This document shows, piece after piece, positions 30,095 through 42,636 of a stretch of 64,000 nt of DNA (its first letter is position 1; every line of letters begins with the position of its first letter). This DNA comes from Sistotremastrum niveocremeum HHB9708. Taxonomy: Eukaryota; Basidiomycota; Agaricomycetes; Sistotremastrales; Sistotremastraceae. Made by a program: the position numbers and the translations under genes. The notes beneath the pieces are model-generated. The model searched no databases, was not told where the DNA came from, and saw nothing but the letters and a program-made list of their open reading frames with translations. The stretch is from assembly GCA_001630475.1 (NCBI GenBank), contig KV419394.1, forward strand, positions 744,001-808,000. The letters run 5' to 3'.

Positions 30095-31531
30095 ATGCTG
30101 AGAATAATCTCGCGTTCACGACGTAGTCTGCCTGTCGCGCCTTCCCCAACCTGTCGCAGGCAACTGTTCGGATGGGGTAAAAAGCAGGCAGCCCCTCCGC
30201 CTACAGCGACTATTTTGGCCGAGGACAACCTCTTTCATCCACTGTCGAAATCGCCATTTCCGCAATTGGTGGACTTTGGGAAAAGAATAAGGACACTCGC
30301 CCCATGTCCTGTCTGTCTTAAATCCCAAGATATTCGACGTGCCGTTCGTCACGAATGCGAAGATTGTGGCTTTCCAACGCACTGCAGTCATGAACATTGG
30401 CAGCAAGACAACGAGCACAAAAAATATTGTGGTCGCTTGAGGACCGCTAACGAAGATGAGCATGATGTGCGAAGTGGTCGTAGGATCAGGGAGTTTGAGA
30501 TGCCCGGTCCACAGCCTTCAGACGAGACTGTCTCCCTCGCGAACTGGGATATCTTCTGGTATACCAGAGGATTCACTTCTATGGACACCGATCGACAACG
30601 AAGGAATGCTAGCAAGCTTCTGACCTATCCCATGTCGGTCGCTGGCACGCTGCACCAACACAGTTCCTTGACATTGCGAAATCAGAGAGTGACTCCCGAG
30701 GGAGCCCGCTCTTTAGCTGCTCTACGAACGGTGCTGCATACACCCTCAGGAACGCCGGAGACTCAGGCCGCTGCCATCAACAAGCCTCCCATGCGTATCT
30801 TCATTGTAGGCGCACGAGCAGAGTCCTCATTACCCCCTCATATATGGGAGCAAGTGTGCATGCTTTTTCCAACCGCTGTATTCCAACTCTACTTTATTGG
30901 CCCCGAAGTCTCTTTTCCTCGTCATCCTGATGACCCTCCTACACCATCACCTCCACCACAGGACTCATCTTCCCGTTCAATTTCTGCAATCTGGAAGCCG
31001 CCTGCACCACCCGGCTTCATAACCAGGAAGACAGTACGGCGTATGGACGCAGCTTACGGCGTACCTTCCTACCATCTAGCTTATTCACCCCAACTCTCAA
31101 TAACCGGCCTCCAAACTAATTTTTCCGACATTTACCCTCGCTTCCAAGACACATTTGATCCATATACAGACGCATTCTTTCTCTTTTCACCCGGCTTTGG
31201 TTTCCCATCGCCGACGACAGACGACTGTCTCCAAATTAACTCCTCTGCAGAATGGGGGCCCGTTATACCTCAGCTCTTGGACTCCAAATGCGCCATCTTT
31301 GTGACCGGATTCTCCCCAACAGACGTTGAGAGAGATGTCCGAAGTCTCGAAGGGGCCGAAGGAGTGAGCGGCGAGTTCGATTGGATTGTGACTCCCGGAA
31401 GCAATCCATTTGGAAGTGAAAAATGGGACATAGCAGAGTTTGATCCTCGGGTGATGGTGAAAACGAATTGGGGTATTTGGGGTATACGAGGGAAGAGAAG
31501 AGACGTGAAAGAAGGATATCTTGCCTTATAA
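30095..31531 (+). CDS. MSS51: Mss51-like mitochondrial translation activator (zinc-finger)
   Basis: Single exon of 478 aa. The N-terminus MLRIISRSRRSLPVAPSPTC is Arg/Ser-rich with no acids, as expected of a mitochondrial presequence. Residues about 70-115 form the Mss51 zinc finger: CPVC, then CEDCGFPTHCSHEHW, ending HKKYC. The following LANWDIFWYTRGF and LLTYPMSVAGTLHQHSSLT are conserved in Mss51, as is the C-terminal INSSAEWGPVIPQLLDSKCAIF. Yeast Mss51 activates COX1 mRNA translation and couples it to cytochrome oxidase assembly in the matrix; the same role is inferred. Its promoter is only about 110 bp deep before the probable Helitron end. It is convergent with SPT16. Confidence 0.88.
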   Translation: MLRIISRSRRSLPVAPSPTCRRQLFGWGKKQAAPPPTATILAEDNLFHPLSKSPFPQLVDFGKRIRTLAPCPVCLKSQDIRRAVRHECEDCGFPTHCSHEHWQQDNEHKKYCGRLRTANEDEHDVRSGRRIREFEMPGPQPSDETVSLANWDIFWYTRGFTSMDTDRQRRNASKLLTYPMSVAGTLHQHSSLTLRNQRVTPEGARSLAALRTVLHTPSGTPETQAAAINKPPMRIFIVGARAESSLPPHIWEQVCMLFPTAVFQLYFIGPEVSFPRHPDDPPTPSPPPQDSSSRSISAIWKPPAPPGFITRKTVRRMDAAYGVPSYHLAYSPQLSITGLQTNFSDIYPRFQDTFDPYTDAFFLFSPGFGFPSPTTDDCLQINSSAEWGPVIPQLLDSKCAIFVTGFSPTDVERDVRSLEGAEGVSGEFDWIVTPGSNPFGSEKWDIAEFDPRVMVKTNWGIWGIRGKRRDVKEGYLAL

Positions 31532-31813
31532 GATACTAATTCCTATTGTACCATGACATGATCGCGATATAACTCTCCATGACCGAGTCGGACCGACCGA
31601 TTGAACCTGTTCAATGGCAATATATGCCTCGCTCGTCGTGGTCACTGTTCGGATCCCTGCATGCAGCTTTCGCAAACAACCGGATGCATTGGTACAGCCG
31701 GGGCCAGTTGCAGAGTGGGCAAGGTCACAAAAGATCCTGCAATTATTATGTCTAAGGTACATGAGGAATCGCTATACAAGAACGTTAAACAAATATATGT
31801 GTGAATATCGAGA

Positions 31814-34800
31814 TCATCGCTTGGCCTTGGCCTTGGAACTTCCGTTTGTTTTCGCGGGAGCTTTTTTCTTTTTTCTAGCATCGTCATCAGAGTCATCAGA
31901 TCCATGGTTGCGTCCATTAAGTTCACGCTTGCTATCAGCCCTTGCGGCTTTTTTCTCAAGCTCATCCCAGTCCTCACCTTTCACACCGTTAGCCATTTTG
32001 TCAGAGTCAGGGTTATAACAAGACTCACCTTCGCTAGCTTCATCGTCGAAATCTGACTCGCTCCCTTCAGAAGCACTAGCGTCGGAACCGTCGTAGGCGC
32101 TCCCGTCGCCACTACTTTCGCTTTCTTCAACATCCAGCGCATCGGCTTCGAATTCAGACTCGGTATCGGAGTCATCTGATTCACCCCCACTCTGTAAACT
32201 TCATCAGCGGCAGCAGAAAATGCCAGGAACAATCTTTACAGACCTCTGGGGCTTGACCGGGTCCACTCAAGAAGCTCCATCCACCGTCTTGGAAAAATTG
32301 ATATGGATCATCGTGTACCATCTTCATGATGGGCGCCCAGTTCAAATTGACGGGGCCTTCACCGATCGGTATTTCCACCGAGCTGCCAAGTATAGTGTAA
32401 AATTAACTGTATGGTTGACAAGCATACAACTTACTCAAGCCAGTTTTTCACGTCGTCAAGCTGTGATGTCGGAATAGAGTTGATCTGCTGGGGAGATCTC
32501 GAGAAATCGTTGAATATGATAACCATATCGAATTGCTTCAAACCGAACTGGACACGTTCAAGAGAGACGATCTCGACCTCGCTCAGCGTGATGACAAGGA
32601 AAGGAGGGTCCGAAAGATGCACGAGACATTCGGTGGTAGGCTGAAGCTTGACATTCATTTTGAAAGGGACACCCTCAAAAGCCAGGTCTCGGAACGGAAT
32701 ATCAAGTTCCACTGTATCTCCAGTCTGGCGCATATTGACCATCAATGAATTGTAAAAACAGTAAACGAAGACTTACTGAGGTCGAAGCTGCTTCAGACAG
32801 CTTCTCTCCGAAGAATTTGAATTCTTTATTGAGAGCTTGTCGGCGCCTTCGTTCCGTTTGTTCAAGCTCAATTTCATCTTCGTCTCCGTAGCGATATTTG
32901 CGTTTGCGATTCCCTGTTTCATCGAATTGTACATCACTAGCTTCCCGATAGAATTGTACATCCTGATCGAAGATAAATAGATCACAAAGAACCGAAATAG
33001 GATAACTAACCTTTGCTTTTTTCTTCCCAATCATGATAGGAGCCTTCAAATGGATATGGATAATGACCAATAATTCATGATCACATGGTTGAAAGAAAAT
33101 GTGCTTGATGTTGGAAAAAAGAAGGTCTAGCCAAAACTTGAGTGGAGATCAATAAGTCAGGGAGTTGCCAAAAACCAACCGATTTTTTGACCTGAGAGTG
33201 ATTGATAACGCAGTCCATTGACATGAATTTCAACTTCTCCGGGAAGACGCTTGCCATCAAGAGCTGGTCTTACAAAGGCTTCCGGTAACTTTATCGGTCG
33301 GCGTCCCTTAAGCTCCACCAGATTATCTTGCTCAACTACGTCCGCCATCTCTTTCTTCTGTTGCTCGCGCTTATTCACTTCTTTCTTCAAATCATTGATT
33401 TGTGAACAGAGAGTATCGAATCGATGGCCATCGGTACTTCGATACGACGCGGATCTGATGAAAGTAGCCTCTGGATCTTCAAACGGCTAAGGACGTAACG
33501 TCAAAATAGGGTTCCTATCACAAAGGCAATGGCAACCAACCGTGTCCTCTTTTTTACCCGCAAGCTGACCAGGAGTTTGGAAAATGATTCGAAGCTGTGT
33601 ATAGTCGCCTTCATCATTCTTGACAGCGTTTTTGATCGTATTTATATGGAATGGCACCGCGAAGCCATTGATAGGAAGGATAACGGTTTGATTTTTGCGA
33701 TCAACCCAAATCTACGAGATCATCGCATGAAACCTGAAACCAACAAAAAAGGGATCTTACATACCCGCAGAGTTTCGGCTTCACGTGGAAGGCCGCCTTC
33801 ACCTTTGTAGCTTTGGAACCTTTTCCAGCCTTTTACCTCTTTGCCTCCATGACCACTTCCTTCTTCAGCATACTTTGCTAAACCGTCACGTTGGCGCATT
33901 TCGTGTAGCTCTCTCTGGTGCGTAGCCAGCTTGGCCGCTGCTGAATTGATTGCATCTTCTTGAGCAGCACTTCGAGTCTTGCCACGAAGAACTTTATTGC
34001 CGACCACTTTGTTCTTGACAGGAGAAGCCTTAGTAGGAAGAGCGGACTTCTTTGGTTTACTCGAAGCCTTGGGCTCGTCATCGTCGCTGGGCCCATTCAA
34101 ATAGAACATGACATCTTTGATGCTCTTTGTGCCGTCTGTGAGACAGACACCTTTATCCGAAGTGACCTTCACAGTATCCACGATGTGAAGGGCATAGCTG
34201 AATAAATGTCAGAAATCATTTGCTAGAGAGCGAGAGTAGTCGGTTACGTTTTGCCATTTGCATCAGGGACATTTTGGAATCCCAAGGAGAGATTAAAAAT
34301 CATACCAGACTTCAGAGGTCTCTCATTCTTTGCGTTCAGGACGTAGTTTGAGTCCCTGAACTCAAGACCCATCTAGAAGACAATGAGACAACAGTACATG
34401 AGCTGCCGCCATTAGAACGTACGCCGAATCCTATACTTTTGGGTAGGTGTTTCACCAAATCGGGCTTCTCTCGTTGGACAACCGCAAGAGCGTGATTGTA
34501 GACGTCTTTCGCAGGTGTCCCATCTTTCATCTTTGACAAGACCTCGGTTTGAAGACTTAACAACAGAGCATATACAGATTCCTGCTCTTTGGTTGGATCA
34601 ACAGCAAAACTGCGGCCAATATTTGCGCAGTAGCCTTTATAACGCATTCCAAGAGCAACAAGAAAGAATCCCTTGTGGGCCAAGTTGTCCTGCGACGATT
34701 CTGCCGTTGATCGCAAGTCGAATCCGGTGCTCGTAGACTGCGATTGGATGATCGGGGAGTATGTGAATTCTGCGGACGCCCAATCCACCTGCAAGTCAAG

Positions 34801-35820
34801 TCAGCGGAAGCAGCCACCGAGGTACAGAATACTCGCATCAAAAAGCCCTTTGCCTTTGCTCCAGACTTTCATGTCGGGGCCCTTAGCATTTTCGCCTTCA
34901 CCACTCCCGAGACGGCTTTCAATCTGCTCTGCGAAAGCAGCATGAGATATCTTCGCCTCTTTGTCCAGGATGGTTTCAAGTTTCGGGGCAATGTGATGAG
35001 TCAGAAGAGTAGATGCCAAATTGGAAGCCAACCGAACCGATCGCTTGAATTGTGTTGTTGAGCCTGGAAGATGGGTATGACAGGTAAGAGAGTAGGGGAC
35101 GCACCAACTCTTCTTCGTCTTTAACAGCCATGACGGCGGAAATGGCTCCTGACATATCTACGACGTCCACTTTCGCGTCCGAGGCAGCAAGGGCGGACTT
35201 CCAGTCTTCAACCAATTTTCCAGAATGCACTTCTTTCGTAAGAGTGGCAACGCGTTTATGCGCGGTGTATGCAGCCACGAATCTTGCCATGGCGTCAGTT
35301 GGGGGGTCTTTGGGTTTCGCTTGCGCTAAAATTTCGATGGGAACGGGAGGGTTGCTGGCCTTGAGTTGAGATAGAATTTTTGCTGCAAGACGAGTGTTAT
35401 GAGTCAGTCAACGAGGCTCATTCTGAATAGAACAGAAAATCGACCTTTTGAGGCAGAGCATAAGAACGTGATTTTGTTTTTCTCGAAGAAGAAGAACGTT
35501 GATGGGAACTCATAGCCAACAAGCCAAGTCTGTGTAAGACAACGGATTAGTATACACGCGTCCATGCAAAGTGACAGGAACCTGACCTGGAAGGCTGTCC
35601 CTTTCCGCATAGGCTCATCTTCTCCTGCTACATCTCCTGCCGGCAAGAATAACGCATCAGCTTCACTGAGGCTTCCAAACTCTTCGCTCTTGTTGGCGCC
35701 CTGTGATGATATGAGCATCAAATTTCATCGGAGTGTGTGTGGCAGCCAGCGTACGTTCCACGCGTTGAGAAGAAGCTGAACACGCGCGGCGAAGAGCGTC
35801 GCGTTCAAAGTAACCTGCAT
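31814..35820 (-). CDS. SPT16: FACT complex subunit Spt16 (histone chaperone)
   Basis: Starts [21 protein letters not shown] at 35820. Across a short intron it joins [22 protein letters not shown] and then [29 protein letters not shown]. The N-terminal aminopeptidase-like (non-catalytic) domain continues through [20 protein letters not shown] and [22 protein letters not shown]. The middle part has [33 protein letters not shown] and the PH-like domains ([18 protein letters not shown]-type strands). It ends with the acidic tail and [26 protein letters not shown] at 31816. With Pob3/SSRP1 it moves nucleosomes during transcription and replication. About ten introns; no break seen. Confidence 0.95.
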
Positions 35821-36069
35821 TGAATTAACTGACGACTATGAACGATCAAAGAGGTTCCTCGCTCTTCGGGGGGGTGAGCGTGAAGCTCTTCAAGGAGGAG
35901 CCAGTCACAGCCGTGACAACGGGTGACAAGGGTCCCCAGACACGCGAAGTCCGATCTAAAGTCATGATCAAGACTTGAGGCTGCTGAATTATACGACAAG
36001 CTAATAATATAGAAATCGGACTCGAAACTTGCTCTGTCCGCGCCAAGTCACACCATTAACTGGGTACAC

Positions 36070-38197
36070 CTAATCATCGACCCCCAGGTCCAAATCTCGT
36101 AATACAAACACTGCGTCTTCAATCCGCAACTCGAGAGTTTCTAATCTGCGAGTCTTGTCCTCCCATTCCCGTAGAAGTTCTCGCTCAGGGCGTGTGAGGA
36201 GGCTTTCATCATTCGCGACATCGCTCCTTGTCCGTTTCTCAAGTACGCTCTTTACCATGCCGTCTGCAGCTTCTGCGTCCTTCCGGGACATGATATTAAA
36301 CAAGGTTTTGTAGAAATTTTGGAGAAGTACGGAGAATGTGTGCGGGAAGTCAACAAACCTAACATGGGATATGAATGAGTATGAGATCCTGAAATTGAGG
36401 ATGCGAAACTCACCAAAGATAGAAGGTTCGGTTAGGATTACGATCGTTGCCTTTTGGAACCTCCTGCAGAGATATAAGAGAATCTTGAGACATGGCCGAT
36501 AGTAATGGGTGGACAACTTTATGAGGAAGCATAGCAACTTTCGCGAGCTATTACTAATGTCAGTAAGAGAAATTCAGAAAATTCGACCACACACATGCTT
36601 CTCGTCCATTTTCCCAGTGTCAATCAAGATCCTAAGGATGCGAACCGCTTCTTCTCCGTAGCGTTCACGAACGACCGATTCGAGAACGCGTATTCGTAGC
36701 CTTTTGCACGCCAACGCAAATTCTACGTGTACCTTGCCCGTACCTCCACCGCCAATGGAAATAAACGGGGCCGAGCTGGCTCCGGCAGCAGGATTGTCTG
36801 CGGAGGCCAAAATGCCCAGATATTCCTTTAGAGCGGCACTATTGGAGGCCGATTTTGACTGAACGAGACCTTTTGATAGATTGTCATCGTCCCGGAGAAA
36901 CATGGAAATTTTTGAAGTTGGTACACCGTCTATGCCGTCATTGAGAATTGATATAGGCACAAATAAAAGAGGAAAAGAGAGGAACCTGAGCGGACATCCG
37001 TCAACCGGATCTGTTGAGTTTCTGATGCTTGCAGGACTGCACGTAAAGCTGAGGCTGCTCCGGTGTTATATCGTTCACGCGCTGCATCTTCTAATAACTT
37101 GTGGTTGAATGAGCTTACTATTTTTGTATTCCGTGAAAGACTCACTTGATTTCGAATATGAATATGGAACTTGGTGTAGTTGACGCGAAAATACACAGTT
37201 TCCTGGGAATGACGATTTAGCGCATATATGCACGGGAATGAGGCCAACGCTAACATCGATTTCATCATCAGGCTCTTTTCGCTGGATTACATGAGTAAAA
37301 GGCGACTTATGGTTCATGTCCACTGACCTTACTGGACCTGGAGCTTTTAGGTTCTTTTGTTTTGGGTTTCTACTTTCGGTGTCACGAATTTGTCATATGT
37401 TTCGATCGCGGAAGGATACATACCAGACCAATGTTGAGTAGCTGCACTTCATCAGCATTCACTCTGGCGACCGCCGTTTCTCGAACTTCACGGAGCTGCT
37501 TGGCCGTAGGCAAGCCTTTCAGAAGAGCTCGAGCTTCCTCTTCGTACGCGATTAATTTGTCCCGCGGAGAAAGATGTGACAGAGCGGTGGATGCTCTCAC
37601 ATAACCCGCTGTGAACAGAGTTTGAAACATGCTTTTATAGGTTTGCATGACTTTATGGAGATTAGTACGAGTTAGTAACCTGAGTGCAGACGCACGTTTT
37701 GAGTCGTAGACCGACAACAGATCAAGCACATCATTGATTTTCAGCTTTCCGTGATCCAGAATAATTGAGATAATTTGCGAAGCCTGCGTAAAAACGGTCG
37801 GCTTTACGACTGTGGCAAAACGGGTCGAACTACCTCTTGCCCATAAATCTGACCTGTGAGCCACACAAACCGACCGAATCGTAATCGAGCCAAACATTCA
37901 TCCACGTTGATCTCCAAAATTTCCCCCTCCTCTTCCGTCTCTGAGTGCCAGACGAGGTTGTGTTGAATCAAAATGAGCAACGCCGCGCGGACTGTCGAGA
38001 TTTTGAGCTCGCTGAAACGTGCGACATTCAATGCGGATAGCCGTCCTCGAGTCAAGAGGACCGAAACGACTTTCTGGTGCAAACGAAGCTTAGACGGAAG
38101 CCATTGGGATGGATGGCGAGGAGCTCACTGCAGTGAGTGGCCCGAAATGCGAGTTGATGATCTGGGTGCACAGTCTTGTCGTTTCTGTGTCGGCCAT
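36070..38197 (-). CDS. RPC82: RNA polymerase III subunit RPC3 (Rpc82)
   Basis: Starts MADTETTRLCTQIINSHFGPL at 38197; a first intron joins TA to KVVSVLLTRGRLSALNVARFSELKISTVRAALLILIQHNLVWH, the first winged-helix domain of Rpc82. Further winged-helix segments are ASQIISIILDHGKLKINDVLDLLSVYD, KEYLGILASADN and KRLRIRVLESVVRERYGEEAVRILRILIDTGKMDEKH. The C-terminus (TRPERELLREWEDKTRRLETLELRIEDAVFVLRDLDLGVDD) is a coiled helix, as in the family. With Rpc31 and Rpc34 it forms the Pol III initiation subcomplex. About seven exons. It is divergent from the tRNase Z gene, so two genes of tRNA synthesis (transcription and 3' processing) share a promoter. Confidence 0.92.
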
Positions 38198-38316
38198 ATT
38201 ATAACATGAATTGAGTCGAGGAGAAGGGAGGGATTGTGGCGACTGACTCGATTAGCCAGGAGAAGATATTTTTTGGGATGGCACAGGAGTGAAGCGGGGA
38301 TAGCGGACTTTCCAAC
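38198..38316. promoter_or_regulatory. Shared divergent promoter, RPC82 / tRNase Z
   Basis: 119 bp between opposing start codons. It links a Pol III subunit with a tRNA 3'-processing enzyme; co-regulation is an inference. Confidence 0.6.
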
Positions 38317-39736
38317 ATGCCCAAGCCTCTTTCTGTCACTTTCTTGGGCACCTGTGCGGGGGGAGGTCCTATTCAGGGAAGGGCATGTAGCTCAACTAGT
38401 CTTAACCATGTCAGCGCCAGCTGGCGTTCGTCCTTTCTTTGCAGGCCTTTGTAAAGTGAGCTGATGGCTGAATAAAAGTGATTGACTGTGCCGAAGGCAC
38501 CCAGGACCAAATCAGAAAGACTTCGAATGTCCACATCAGCAAAATACGCAAAGTGTTCTTCACACATTTACATGGTCAGCGCTTTTTTCTATCCTATGAT
38601 TGACTCATGAACGTTATCAGTGGATCATTGTATGGGGATCATCCCCCTAATGACATCGGCCTTGAGATTCGAAGATGTCAGGCAGCGTGAAGTTGATTTC
38701 AACCTTGTCCTCACAGTATGACGTTCTTTGACCTACTTGCTAGCCAAGGCTCGAGCTTTACGGCCCAGCCGGTTTACGAAAGCTCATACGTCTCAATCTT
38801 CAAATCACGCAACCCAATTTGATCGGAAAATATGCTGCACACGAGCTGTTGGTCTCAGGAGAGCAACCCACCACTTGCGTGCAAGAGGAACTCTTCAAGA
38901 ATGAATTACCAGGGCGTGATATTCTCTGCGATGTCTCAGGAGTTTGGCGAGATTTTGAAACGTCAGAGGGAATGTCCGTCGACGCTGGTCCCATTCTTCA
39001 TCGAAGTAAGTCTTCATACATTCTTCTCCAACTATGTAAACATTTTCAGTCGCTTGCATCGGTTATGTTTTTCGAGAGCCACCGATATTGAAGGCATCCC
39101 CCGAGTTTCTCTCAATTCTTGATAACACACCCCGTGCCTTCCTCCCCACTGGCGTTCAGCAACCCCGGCAGCTTCTGCGTGATCTGCTCGCTAATCGGCC
39201 CATTCAACTTAAAAATGGTGATATCTTGCAGCCCCCTAGTGTAGCTGAGATCGGCCGAAAGATCGTCATTTTGGGAGACACATGCGACGCATCAGGCATG
39301 GCAGGGCTTGCTCAGGACGCTTCTCTTCTAGTACACGAATCTACCAATGCTTATATCCCGCCACACATCGACCCCAAGTCTTCGAAACAGACTCCAGAAA
39401 GTGTGCAAGAAAAGGCTCTTGCATACGGCCATTCCACTCCTGCTATGGCAGGTGATTTTGCTCGACGAATAAACGCGCAACGTTTATTCTTGAATCATCT
39501 GAGTGCTAAGTTAGTCAATACCCCTTCCTTAGTACATACTTTCTCAAACGTTCATACAGGTTTCAACCTCCTTTACCCTATCAATCAAGGGCGCGCAACG
39601 AAGAGCGAACGGCGATCCTGCAGGAAATCGAAAGACAAGCATCCGAAGCTTGGGGTGGAGGACGAGCTGTTTGCGCGAGCGACTTACTAACCGTACACAT
39701 TCCTCACCACGCCACAGAACAAACACCCGTATCATA
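38317..39736 (+). CDS. tRNase Z, short form (ELAC1-like metallo-beta-lactamase)
   Basis: Removes 3' trailers from pre-tRNAs. Reading from ATG 38317 (MPKPLSVTFLGTCAGGGPIQ), introns join IDCAEGTQDQIRKTSNVHISKIRKVFFTH-LHVDHCMGIIPLMTSAL. The next join gives REPRLELYGPAGLRKLIRLNLQ, then NLIGKYAAHELL. The metal-binding H-x-H-x-D-H is HLHVDH, with the first zinc ligands split across an intron. Later motifs are GDTCDASGM, LLVHESTNAYI, the GHSTPAMAGDFA HST loop and LFLNHLSAKF. It ends CASDLLTVHIPHHATEQTPVS at TAA 39734-39736. With a single lactamase domain of roughly 350-380 residues it is the short class. Intact; probably nuclear/cytosolic, as no presequence is seen. Confidence 0.9.
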
Positions 39737-40146
39737 AACGTTAAACTCCCGACCCGGTTCTCTTCGAGGGATAGGACTGTCTTTTACATCCCTCGGTTAA
39801 TGTTAAATATCATTGTACTGCTATTACGATTACAATAAAGTGGCTCAGTCTTTATCTATGATGGAGCGCAATGATCTGTAGTAGCGAGGGCGAATCACCT
39901 CGAGATTTTTTCTCCTGCTCCACAACAACCATGTCGAGAATGATGCCAGCCGATGCAAGATAGTGTACCTGTGATGTGAGTATGACAAACACATGAATGG
40001 AATATGAAGAAAGCGAAATAAAATAGAATGATATGTTGCAACTGAAAAAACTTAGCCTGATGAATGGATACCTTTGAATTTTGTCTTGGAAACCACACGG
40101 GAGGGACAACTCTGATGACACCTAACGAAGACATATGGAATCGATT
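39737..40146. other. Convergent 3' region (410 bp)
   Basis: Between the stop of the tRNase Z gene and the stop of the next minus-strand gene. AT-rich, with AATAAA at about 39834; no gene or repeat seen. Confidence 0.5.
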
Positions 40147-42525
40147 ATCAAGTGAGTTCAGATCGCCTGCGTTTTGGATCTACAGAGTGGTAAGAACGTG
40201 AAGCCCGGAAAAGGGCAACAAAAGCTCACCTGACGGCGATAATGCCCTTTCACTCTCTGGCGACCCTTCACCTTCGTCATTGTCTAAATCGTCGTGACTC
40301 CGCTTCGAACGTTTCTGAGTCGAAGCAAGTGTTGGCGTCGATGCGTCCAGGGCTGGCGTGTCGGAACTAGGTAGCGACTCTTGGGCTTCCTCGAACGAGC
40401 CTGTCTTATCAGAGGCAGCATAATCGGGAGGCTCTAGTTCTTGCCATGAATCTGGATCGTCGAGCCACGTGTCATCTTCGCCTTCGGCATCATCTGAAGA
40501 GAATCATAGATTTTAGTAGGAGACGATCGATGAGAAGACAGAAGCGTACTATCTGTATATTGACTATCGTGGGTTGAATGTGCATTGTCTTCATCAACAG
40601 CTTCTTCCAATTCTTCTTCTTCTTCACCTACGATAGGCTCGAGTAACTCGTAGTTTTCTGGCACTTGGGACCACATTAGCACGAGAGTCGAAACATAGGT
40701 GGATAGCTTACCATCCAACAGTTCCAATTTATCTTCATAACCCTCTGTGTCGTTATTCGAGAGAGAGGCTGGTGGATTGGATTTCCCTCTTTCAGAAGCG
40801 TCTCGGGGACGTGCAGGCTCTGTTGACGAGGGTGTTATGGTATGTCAGAGCGACAGCCAAGATTCGTACCTGCTGAAGGAGCGCTTTCCGGTACATGATC
40901 TTTAGGTGACGCGTGGTCTTGCCGAACTTCTTCTTGGTCTGCTTTTACTTCGATCCTGGGTGTCGGGCTGGAGGTCCGTGAGCGAACTTGAGGGTCGTGA
41001 TACAGACCGTCCGTTTGAGCAGTATCATCGGCTTCGGTTTCTTCTCGTTTATGCTTTTCGTTTGGCGCGTCAATCCCATGCGAAAGAAGCGTGTCAAGCT
41101 CTGAGGGGGGAGAACCGCCACGAGATTCCACATGAGTCTGCCGTCCGTTGGAATCGTCATTCGGATCCTCTGCTCTGGATATTTCTGCTGGATCGTCCGC
41201 TATGATATAGTGGGATGAGTCTTTAGTTGATGACGCTCCATGTAGCACAATACCTTCTTCGTTGCCGAAGTCGCTAGCTTCCACTGCCTGCTCTACTTGG
41301 TTCATAAGTTCACGATAACGAAGGATGAATCTATCGAAGTTGAGATTCAATTGAATCCTCAATGGTTCATCAGTATGATGGTGGTCATGTAACAAATCTA
41401 ATTCAGCAAGTGAAAGCTCGGCGGCGTATTTGTTGTCCTAATGATTGTCAGAGTTTTATAATCAGGTAAAATGAATTGAAATACCTCTCCAATTAACAGT
41501 TGAAGCTCCTTGGCTTCCAAAAGTATCTCCGCATTCCCCACCGCCTGAGCAATGAGACTTTGCTCGCGCAGTGCAACGAAAAGTTCAGGGAGAGGGGCGT
41601 GATACAAGCTGAATTTATGTGCGAACATTACAAAAGGATCCGCCAAATCCTGCTTGCTCTCTGGCGGCTGCGGAGCGCTGAAAAAATAGAAGCTGAAATT
41701 TGCGGGGAGGAATTTGACAGATATAGGAGGAGGAGGCTCAACAGGAGAGACGGGCTGCGAGACGGAAGGGGTGCTATGTTCCGGTTGAAGAGACACCGTC
41801 GCCTCAACTGTTTCCTCGGCTACGCCTGCTTGATCAAGATTGAGCTCTTCTTCGGCTTGTTCACCGTCCTTCTCTTCCTCCTCCTCCTCCTCTGCTTCTT
41901 CTTCCCCTCTACTTTGTTCATTTGATTCCGGCTGGTTCAATGCGATATCTCCCGGGGTGGCATCACCCTCCGCCCACCGAGGCGCAGATAGTGGTGCTTC
42001 AGTGGCTTGATCTGGCTCGTTCTGCTCTTCAGAGAGATTTTTGAGAACTGGAGGCTCGGCCAATTCATAAGTGCTAGTCTCCACAAGTTCTGAAGCTTCC
42101 ACAAGGGATGAGTCATGCGCCGGGTCACCGAGGAAATCGGACGATGGTTCGTGTTCATGTTCTTCGGCAGCGCCTTCTCCAACGTCTGCGGGATGGAAAT
42201 TTCCTGGAAAAGTGAATACCTCGACAGAAGTAGTGATGGGCGCCGCCGTCGCGGGGTCCGAAGACGAGACAGAGGGCACGGGGAGAATGAATTCCGGTCT
42301 CTCTTGATTGTCAGTGGGGGAAAAATATGCCTGCGGTTCAAATGCAGATTCGGTGAGGAGCTCTTCGTCTGCCATTTCGGCCTCTTCTGGCTCATAAGAG
42401 GCCATTTCCACCTCCTGAACAGGGAAGAAGTCGTCCATGTCAGCGTCGCCCTTGGTCCAGTCGTCATTGGACATGTCAATGTCGCTTGGTAATTCAGCCA
42501 TAGAAGTATCCTGCACTTCCAGCAT
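40147..42525 (-). CDS. Unrecognised acidic nuclear-type protein
   Basis: I do not recognise the family. It starts MLEVQDTSMAELPSDIDMSND at 42525 and is very rich in Glu, Asp, Ser and Pro (for example EEAEEEEEEEKDGEQAEEEL). A more ordered block follows: VKFLPANFSFYFFSAP, FVMFAHKFSLYHAPLPELFVALREQ, VGNAEILLEAKELQLLIGE, then across an intron DNKYAAELSLAELDLLHDHHH and RIQLNLNFDRFILRYRELMNQVEQ. This block looks conserved and helical. A second acidic region includes DDTWLDDPDSWQELEPPDYAA. The end, SERALSPSDPKRRRSELT (across a last intron to TGA 40147-40149), is a likely nuclear localisation signal with KRSKRSHDD. Six or so exons. Possibly a chromatin or transcription adaptor, but that is a guess. 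Confidence 0.7.
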
Positions 42526-42636
42526 TGTAGGCTGGGAGACCTAGGTCCGTATGCGTGTAGCTTTGAGGTCAGATGGAAAACGCTCTCCAAGAGCTGGAAC
42601 AAACTTGACCAAACAAGGTACGGATCGGTCGCATAC
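42526..42636. promoter_or_regulatory. Shared divergent promoter at 42.5 kb
   Basis: 111 bp between opposing start codons of two unknown genes. Confidence 0.5.

Noticed and set aside
38560-38640. tRNase Z thought to have lost its metal site because HLHG is followed by intron-like sequence
   Set aside because: Joining GTCAGC..TTATCAG gives HLHVDHCMG, an intact H-x-H-x-D-H.
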